A stretch of 64,000 nucleotides of DNA from JAHEZL01 sp964406465 (GTDB lineage: Bacteria > Bacteroidota > Bacteroidia > Flavobacteriales_C > GCA-002722245), in the NCBI GenBank assembly GCA_964406465.1, contig CAYORT010000004.1, positions 1-64,000 on the forward strand, in the 5' to 3' direction. Position numbers and translations under genes: made by a program. A model generated the notes under the pieces. That model was not told the origin of the DNA. It made no database searches and worked only from the letters and a program-made list of their open reading frames with translations. Below, one piece after another: positions 58,683-64,000 of the stretch. Within the stretch, counting starts at the first letter, position 1. Each line of letters opens with the position of its first letter.

Positions 58683-61376
58683 ATGAGCGATTCGGCACAG
58701 CCAAAACGATTGAGCAAAGTAGCCCGGGAATTTAACCTAGGGGTACACACTATTATTGAATTTCTCTCTAGTAAGGGATTCACCATTGATTCAAATCCCA
58801 ATTCTAAAATTGATGGTAGCCAGTATCAATTATTGGTAGACGAATTCCAGTCGGAAAAGTCTTTAAAGGAACGTTCTGAAAAGGTAGTGGTTGGTAAAGA
58901 GAAAAAAGAAACCATCACATTAGCTCCTAAAGAGGCTCCTGCTGCTCCAGAAGTGAAGGAAGAAATCTTTAAAGCAGAGCGTCCAAAAGAAGCTTTCGAG
59001 GTAAAAGTAGTAGGTAAAATTGCCTTGGAAAAAGAAGCTCCGGCAAAAGCTCCTGAACCTGTAGCAAAACCTAAGGCCAAAGAGAAGGAGGTTGAAGCAC
59101 CTAAGAAAGTTGAACCTGTTGCTAAGGTGGAAGAACCGGTGGTTGAAAAAGAAGTTGTTCAACCTGCTGCTGCCCAAGAGGTAGAAGAACCTAAAAAAGC
59201 CGCTAATGTTCCTGATGAATGGGTGCGTGCGAAGTTGGAGAAGATTGACGGACCAAAAGTAATTGGCAAAATTGAATTGCCTGTTGAGAAGAAGCATGTT
59301 CCTGGTTCAGGCAACGATTTCCATAAAAAGAAACGCGAAAGAATTAAGAAGGGGCCGGTTACCGGACAGCAGATGCAACAGCAAACGCCTCCTTCCAATA
59401 ACCAACAAAGAAACAACAACAATAATAATAAAGGTAAGAAAGGCGGTGCTCCTCAAAAGGCATTTAAACCTGAGGTTACCGAGGATGCTATCCAAAAACA
59501 AATTAAGGAAACTCTTGCACGCTTAAGTGGTGGTAAACCAAAAAACAAGGCTGCAAAATTCCGTCGTATCAAAAGAGATGAAGCGGGTCAGCGTATAGCT
59601 GATGATGCAGAAAGAGCAGAACAAGAAAAGTCAATTTTGAAAGTAACCGAGTTCATCTCTGCTAACGAATTAGCAAGTTTGATGGATGTTTCTGTTACCG
59701 AAATTATTTCGGCTTGTATGAGCCTTGGTTTATTCGTTTCCATCAACCAACGTTTAGATGCCGAAACTATCGCCATTGTTGCTGAGGAATTCGGATTCAA
59801 AGTGCAATTTGTTGGTGCAGATGTGGAAGAAGAAGAGGTTGATGAAATTGATGAGAATGCAATTCACCGTGCACCTATCGTTACCGTAATGGGTCACGTC
59901 GATCATGGTAAAACATCCTTGTTAGATTACATTCGTAAAGAAAATGTATTGGCCGGTGAGGCAGGTGGTATCACTCAGCACATTGGTGCATATTCTGTTA
60001 CGTTGAAGGGCGGACAAATCATCACTTTCTTAGATACACCGGGTCACGAGGCGTTTACAGCGATGAGAGCACGTGGTGCTAAAGTTACCGACTTAGCAAT
60101 TATCGTAATTGCGGCCGATGATGCCATCATGCCGCAAACCGTGGAGGCAATCAACCACGCACAAGCTGCTGGTGTATCAATGATTTTTGCTATCAACAAA
60201 ATTGATAAACCTGGTGCTAATCCCGAGAAAATTAAAGAGCAGTTGGCTCAAATGAATATCTTGGTAGAAGATTGGGGCGGTAAATACCAATGCCAACATA
60301 TCTCTGCTAAGAAAGGGATGGGTATTGAAGAACTTTTAGATAAAGTATTGATTGAAGCAGAATTGATGGACTTAAAAGCAAGTCCTGATCGTTTGTCGAA
60401 AGGTACCGTTATCGAGTCGATGTTAGATAAAGGTAGAGGTTATGTTGCTACTGTACTAGTGCAAAATGGTACTATGAACATTGGTGATATCATCCTTGCA
60501 GGTTCTTTTTATGGTAAGGTGAAAGCTATGTTTAACGAACGCGGTAATCGTGTTGAAAAAGCTGGCCCATCTACTCCTGTACAAATCTTAGGTTTAAATG
60601 GCGCACCACAAGCTGGTGACCATTTTAGCGCTGTGAAAGAAGAACGTGAAGCTAAAGATATTGCTACAAAACGTTTGCAATTGCAACGTGAACAAGGTAT
60701 TCGTACTCGTAAACATATTACTTTAGATGAAATCGGACGTCGTATCGCTATTGGTGATTTCCAACAGTTGAACATCATCGTTAAAGGTGACGTGGATGGA
60801 TCTATCGAGGCCTTGTCTGATTCATTGTTGAAATTGTCTACTTCTCAAATTCAAATCAATATTATTCATAAGTCTGTCGGACAAGTTTCTGAATCTGATG
60901 TATTGTTAGCATCTGCTTCCAATGCAATCGTTATCGGGTTCCAAGTTCGCCCTTCTGCAGGTGCTCGTAAATTGGCAGAACAAGAAGATATTGAGATCCG
61001 CTTATACTCTGTAATCTACAAAGCTATCGAAGAGTTGAGAGATGCGATGGAAGGTATGTTGAAACCTAAAATCGAAGAGAAAGTGGTGGCGAATATTGAG
61101 ATTCGTGAAGTATTTAAAATTACTAAAGTAGGTTCTGTTGCCGGATGTTATGTTACTGAAGGTAAAGTATCTCGTAAAAATAAAGTTCGTGTGATTCGCG
61201 ATGGTATAGTGATCTTCTCTGGTGAACTTGGTTCATTGAAACGTTTCAAAGAAGACGTGAAGGAGGTGGCTCATGGCTACGAGTGCGGATTGAACGTTGA
61301 GAAGTTTAACGATATCGCAGTTGGCGACATTATTGAAGCTTACGAAGAGGTAGAAGTTAAACAAACTTTGAAGTAA
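58683..61376 (+). CDS. infB: Translation initiation factor IF-2
   Basis: GTPase that places initiator tRNA on the 30S subunit; 897 aa. The first 390 or so residues are a low-complexity charged region rich in Lys, Glu, Pro and Asn (a Asn tract NNNNNNKGKKGG near residue 250). The G domain begins near 397 with GHVDHGKT (404-411), DTPGHEAF and NKID; EF-Tu-like domains follow to the end. Its spacer to nusA (81 bases) holds a hairpin at 58617-58647. A strong terminator at 61401 ends the operon. Confidence 0.98.
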   Translation: MSDSAQPKRLSKVAREFNLGVHTIIEFLSSKGFTIDSNPNSKIDGSQYQLLVDEFQSEKSLKERSEKVVVGKEKKETITLAPKEAPAAPEVKEEIFKAERPKEAFEVKVVGKIALEKEAPAKAPEPVAKPKAKEKEVEAPKKVEPVAKVEEPVVEKEVVQPAAAQEVEEPKKAANVPDEWVRAKLEKIDGPKVIGKIELPVEKKHVPGSGNDFHKKKRERIKKGPVTGQQMQQQTPPSNNQQRNNNNNNKGKKGGAPQKAFKPEVTEDAIQKQIKETLARLSGGKPKNKAAKFRRIKRDEAGQRIADDAERAEQEKSILKVTEFISANELASLMDVSVTEIISACMSLGLFVSINQRLDAETIAIVAEEFGFKVQFVGADVEEEEVDEIDENAIHRAPIVTVMGHVDHGKTSLLDYIRKENVLAGEAGGITQHIGAYSVTLKGGQIITFLDTPGHEAFTAMRARGAKVTDLAIIVIAADDAIMPQTVEAINHAQAAGVSMIFAINKIDKPGANPEKIKEQLAQMNILVEDWGGKYQCQHISAKKGMGIEELLDKVLIEAELMDLKASPDRLSKGTVIESMLDKGRGYVATVLVQNGTMNIGDIILAGSFYGKVKAMFNERGNRVEKAGPSTPVQILGLNGAPQAGDHFSAVKEEREAKDIATKRLQLQREQGIRTRKHITLDEIGRRIAIGDFQQLNIIVKGDVDGSIEALSDSLLKLSTSQIQINIIHKSVGQVSESDVLLASASNAIVIGFQVRPSAGARKLAEQEDIEIRLYSVIYKAIEELRDAMEGMLKPKIEEKVVANIEIREVFKITKVGSVAGCYVTEGKVSRKNKVRVIRDGIVIFSGELGSLKRFKEDVKEVAHGYECGLNVEKFNDIAVGDIIEAYEEVEVKQTLK

Positions 61377-61400
61377 GATTCATTAAGTTTTAGAAAATAA

Positions 61401-61437
61401 AAAAGCCCCGATAAGAAATTATCGGGGCTTTTTGTTT
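61401..61437 (+). terminator. Terminator of the rimP-nusA-infB operon
   Basis: AAAAGCCCCGATAA (61401-61414) pairs perfectly with TTATCGGGGCTTTT (61419-61432) over a 4-base loop, then TTTGTTTT follows. It also faces the convergent SPOR gene and may serve both. Confidence 0.95.
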
Positions 61438-61449
61438 TTTGGTTCGCCC

Positions 61450-61902
61450 TTACTTACAATTTGTAATGTAATCGGTGTCAATATAGTCGGGTACTACAAA
61501 GCAAAAGGGAAAACTTGCCTGTATTAATTTTTTCAATTGTTCTGCTTCAAATTTTGTTCTGCAATCGCCTACACGCACTTTATAACTTGGCGCTTCCCAT
61601 AAATCATGAGCAGCGACGTCGGGGAATAGTGCCAAAAACTTTACTTTGTCGGCGCTTGTTTTAGCTCTTGCATCTGCCCCATTAGCCGAGGAAATCTGAA
61701 CTCTGTATCCTTTTATTAATTGCGGACATTTCTTCTTATTAATAGCAACATGAGAGCGAATTGCTCCATTTACTGCAGAATCACCGTGGAAGGTTAGTTC
61801 GCCACCTGTCTTTGAATCTGATTTTATCGTGGCCGAAGAGCTATCTTGGGCAAAAATTTGAGTCGTCGCTACGACCAAAAAAAGTAAAAAGGTGTACTTC
61901 AT
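61450..61902 (-). CDS. Secreted SPOR-domain-like protein
   Basis: A 150-aa protein with a signal peptide (LLFLVVATTQIFAQ) and a single SPOR-like domain at about residues 62-140 (KGYRVQISSANGADARA ... YKVRVGDCRTKFEAEQL). SPOR domains bind denuded peptidoglycan at division sites. The start ATG 61902 is chosen for the signal peptide; the frame is open to 61944. A TATTTTTG element at 61923-61930 suggests a promoter close by. Two Cys at the end (FCF, TNCK) may form a disulfide. Confidence 0.8.
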   Translation of the reverse strand: MKYTFLLFLVVATTQIFAQDSSSATIKSDSKTGGELTFHGDSAVNGAIRSHVAINKKKCPQLIKGYRVQISSANGADARAKTSADKVKFLALFPDVAAHDLWEAPSYKVRVGDCRTKFEAEQLKKLIQASFPFCFVVPDYIDTDYITNCK

Positions 61903-61944
61903 ATATTTATAGAATGTTGATTCAAAAATACAATAATTAATCAC

Positions 61945-62257
61945 TAAAAAAATAACTTCCTAGAATTGTGCCTTTTTGTTAAAAAATAGCTCCAAATTGC
62001 CCGAAAACAGGTAGGATTTTAAAAATAAATTAACAAAAATTAATTTTCTATTTTGGAAACGAAACGGGCATTTTTATTTTGAAAATGATTGTTTATCAAG
62101 CTCTTTACTCTTCACAAACTCCATTTTCCTTATTTAGAATCATTTTAAATTAGGGAGGAGCCTGTGAATTGTCATAGAATTGCAATGCTAAAAAACAGGA
62201 ATATTATAAATTTGCCCAAAGCTAAAATAGCTTGTTTTAAATAGGTCAGAGGATCAA
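61945..62257. other. 313-base AT-rich leader of the act operon
   Basis: No ORF of coding character. It contains the divergent promoters of the SPOR gene and the act operon. TAAATTTG at 62207-62214 is a fair -7 box for the act operon, but the nearest TTG (62180-62182) is 24 bases away, so the promoter is only tentative. I see no riboswitch or tRNA. Confidence 0.5.
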
Positions 62258-63574
62258 ATGAACTTATATAAAAGAACAATGAGAAAAATCTCATCCATCT
62301 CTTCCCTCCTTAAATTGTTGGCTTTCACGTTTTTATTTGTGTCTACCAATGTGTCTGCGCAGGATGCTGCAGCGGGAGAAAAATTATTCAAAGCGAATTG
62401 TGCAACTTGTCACAACTGGGATAAACCAGGAACTGGTCCAGCCCTAATGGGTGTTAAAGATCGCGTTCAACCGGGAAGCTTTGCTTCGGCGGATGAATGG
62501 TTGAAGGCTTGGATTAAAGACAATGCTAAGCTTAGAGCGAGCGGTGACGCTTACGCTAACAAAATTTATAATGACAATAATAAAGCTGCAATGACTATTT
62601 TTGGCTTTTTGAGCGATGCTCAATTGGCTGATATCGTTGCTTTCTTGGATAAAGGTCCGGCACCTAAGGCGGCTAAGACAGACGAAGGTCCAAAAGATCC
62701 TAAAGACGGAGAAGCGGGTGCAGAAGAAGAAGGTAATGACCTTTGGTTAATCTTAATCATCATTACCATTGCAACTATTGTAATCATCATTTTCACTGGC
62801 GTTAACCGCTCAATGAAAAATGTGATCAACGTTCGCGAAGGCAAAGAGGCAGAAGAATCAAAAACTTTCTTCAGTGCAATTGGTCACTGGATGCAATCTC
62901 ACAAAAAATTAGCTTCAATTGTTGGTTTAATTGTGGTGTTGACTCTTGGTAAAATTGGATGGGATGCATTAGCTGGAATTGGTATCTACAAAGATTACGC
63001 TCCTAAGCAACCAATCGCTTTCCCTCACGATTTACATGCTGGTAAAAACCAAATCGACTGTAAATACTGTCACTCATCAGCAAGAGTAAGTAAAACTTCA
63101 GGTATCCCTTCTGCTAACGTTTGTATGAACTGTCACAAAGCAATTAGTGAAGGTACTCGTTCCGGTAAAACTGAAATCGCAAAATTATATGAGTATGTAG
63201 GTTGGAATCCAGATTCTGCTAAATACTTAACTAAAGATGGTAAAATGAGAACCGACACAGCTATTGAGTGGGTTCGCGTTCACAATCTTCCAGATTTCGT
63301 TTACTTCAATCACTCTCAACACGTTGAGGTAGGTAAAGTGGCTTGTCAGAAATGTCACGGCGAAGTAGAGAAAATGGCTGAGTTGAAACAGTTCTCCGAC
63401 TTAACAATGGGATGGTGTGTTAACTGTCACCGTGAAACTGAAGTTCAGTTTGCTGGTAACGACTACTACATCAAAATTCACGAAGACGCGAAAGCAGAAA
63501 ACAAACATAAAAAAGACTTCAAATTCACAGTTGATAAAATTGGTGGGTTAGAATGTGCTAAATGTCACTATTAA
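62258..63574 (+). CDS. actA: Alternative complex III multihaem cytochrome ActA
   Basis: A 438-aa membrane-anchored cytochrome of the quinol:acceptor oxidoreductase ACIII. Six CxxCH motifs are seen: one in an N-terminal monohaem domain (CATCH, Cys48) and five in the C-terminal part (CKYCH at 268, CMNCH, CQKCH, CVNCH, CAKCH). Two membrane helices lie between (about 165-185 and 222-245). Signal-like start (FTFLFVSTNVSAQ). Typical ActA has five haems, so the extra N-terminal cytochrome c domain is notable. It is followed after 36 bases by the ActB gene, the normal order. Confidence 0.9.
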   Translation: MNLYKRTMRKISSISSLLKLLAFTFLFVSTNVSAQDAAAGEKLFKANCATCHNWDKPGTGPALMGVKDRVQPGSFASADEWLKAWIKDNAKLRASGDAYANKIYNDNNKAAMTIFGFLSDAQLADIVAFLDKGPAPKAAKTDEGPKDPKDGEAGAEEEGNDLWLILIIITIATIVIIIFTGVNRSMKNVINVREGKEAEESKTFFSAIGHWMQSHKKLASIVGLIVVLTLGKIGWDALAGIGIYKDYAPKQPIAFPHDLHAGKNQIDCKYCHSSARVSKTSGIPSANVCMNCHKAISEGTRSGKTEIAKLYEYVGWNPDSAKYLTKDGKMRTDTAIEWVRVHNLPDFVYFNHSQHVEVGKVACQKCHGEVEKMAELKQFSDLTMGWCVNCHRETEVQFAGNDYYIKIHEDAKAENKHKKDFKFTVDKIGGLECAKCHY

Positions 63575-63610
63575 TAATATAAGTAACAGGTTCTATATAT
63601 AGTTGCAACT

Positions 63611-64000
63611 ATGACTGAAACTAAAAAATACTGGAAAGGGATTGACGAGCTATCAGCTGCTCCCCATTTCGTAGAGCAAAGTCAAAAAGAATTTGCCGAG
63701 CATATTCCGGTAGATGAGTTTTTATCCGATTCATCATTGGCTGAAACCAAAACTCACCGAAGAGATTTCTTGAAGTATCTTGGATTTAGCGTTACTGCTG
63801 CTACTTTGGCGGCGTGCGAAACTCCAGTAACTAAAGCTGTACCTTTCTTAAACAAACCTGAGGAGGTTACTCCTGGTGTAGCTAACTGGTACGCTTCAAC
63901 TTATTTCGACGGATTTGATTTCGCTGGTATCTTAGTGAAAACAAGAGAAGGTCGTCCAATTCATATTAAATCAAACAAAAATTCTGATATTACCGGTGGT
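63611..64000 (+). CDS. actB: Alternative complex III iron-sulfur protein ActB (5' part)
   Basis: The first 130 codons of the molybdopterin-oxidoreductase-like Fe-S subunit of ACIII; the gene runs off the window. The N-terminus has a twin-arginine-like signal (HRRDFLKYLGFSVTAATLAAC) cut to RRDFLKYLGFSVTAATLAAC, followed by a lipobox-like Cys and WYASTYFDGFDFAGILVKTREGRP cut to YFDGFDFAGILVKTREG, a stretch typical of ActB. The long cytoplasmic-looking leader before RR is common in this family. Confidence 0.88.
   Translation, partial: MTETKKYWKGIDELSAAPHFVEQSQKEFAEHIPVDEFLSDSSLAETKTHRRDFLKYLGFSVTAATLAACETPVTKAVPFLNKPEEVTPGVANWYASTYFDGFDFAGILVKTREGRPIHIKSNKNSDITGG

Noticed and set aside
58826..59800. 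Long antisense frames within infB
   Set aside because: They mirror the low-complexity Lys/Glu/Pro region and have no start context or family similarity.
1..64000. Prophage, insertion sequence with transposase, restriction or toxin cassette
   Set aside because: No integrase, transposase, phage structural gene, methyltransferase or toxin family was recognised; the GIY-YIG locus is the only mobile-like unit.

Overview
The window comes from a low-GC Bacteroidota genome, probably a draft or metagenome-derived assembly because a run of exactly 100 N lies at 15757-15856. The evidence is consistent: type IX secretion parts and cargo (PorW/SprE, a PorP/SprF-like barrel, type A and type B sorting tails), a fused HemC-HemD, an ATP synthase operon without beta and epsilon subunits, alternative complex III genes, and promoters of the Bacteroidota form TTTG-N17-19-TAnnTTTG. 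GTG and TTG starts are frequent.

Layout. 1-3.8 kb: tail of a DUF4249-like protein, then haem synthesis (hemA, hemCD) with kdsB. 4-10 kb: a secreted GH64 glucanase-like protein, a membrane-bound AraC regulator and a propeller/Y_Y_Y/LuxR-type regulator. 10-13.5 kb: ECF sigma factor, membrane protein and PorP-like barrel operon, plus two beta-barrel proteins. 13.6-15.6 kb: dipeptide epimerase and PfkB kinase. 15.7-16.7 kb: a tandem array of tRNA-Asn-derived repeats, one intact tRNA-Asn, a small GIY-YIG nuclease gene and a chimeric tRNA copy. 16.7-19.5 kb: two membrane glycosyltransferases. 19.6-25.8 kb: F1Fo ATP synthase genes preceded by atpZ, a four-helix membrane protein and a bactofilin. 25.8-30.5 kb: SGNH hydrolase, porW/sprE and an M23 peptidase. 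30.5-36.6 kb: a small lipoprotein and membrane protein that look frame-split, PBP1A, an M20 amidohydrolase and a gene broken by an in-frame TAG. 36.6-54.1 kb: a giant type B T9SS cargo, queD, secA, a DUF2795 protein, cobalamin adenosyltransferase, a TonB receptor with partner, and a giant chitin-binding type A cargo. 54.2-64 kb: hydroxyacid dehydrogenase, a GT39 enzyme, rimP-nusA-infB, a SPOR protein and the start of the act (alternative complex III) operon.

Most of the window is housekeeping. Cargo made here would cross the inner membrane by SecA and the outer membrane by T9SS, to which PorW/SprE and perhaps the PorP-like protein contribute. ActA/ActB would feed the proton gradient used by the ATP synthase.

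The least explained locus is 15.7-16.7 kb. Copies of tRNA-Asn have the 5' part of the anticodon arm replaced by a perfect palindrome. They surround a normal tRNA-Asn and a GIY-YIG gene whose stop codon is supplied by a chimeric tRNA copy. It looks like a small tRNA-targeting mobile unit. Other points worth a look are the in-frame amber codon at 36009, the A7 frame split near 31181, two terminator hairpins between divergent genes at 6764-6892, and dispersed repeats inside hemCD and the atp operon.
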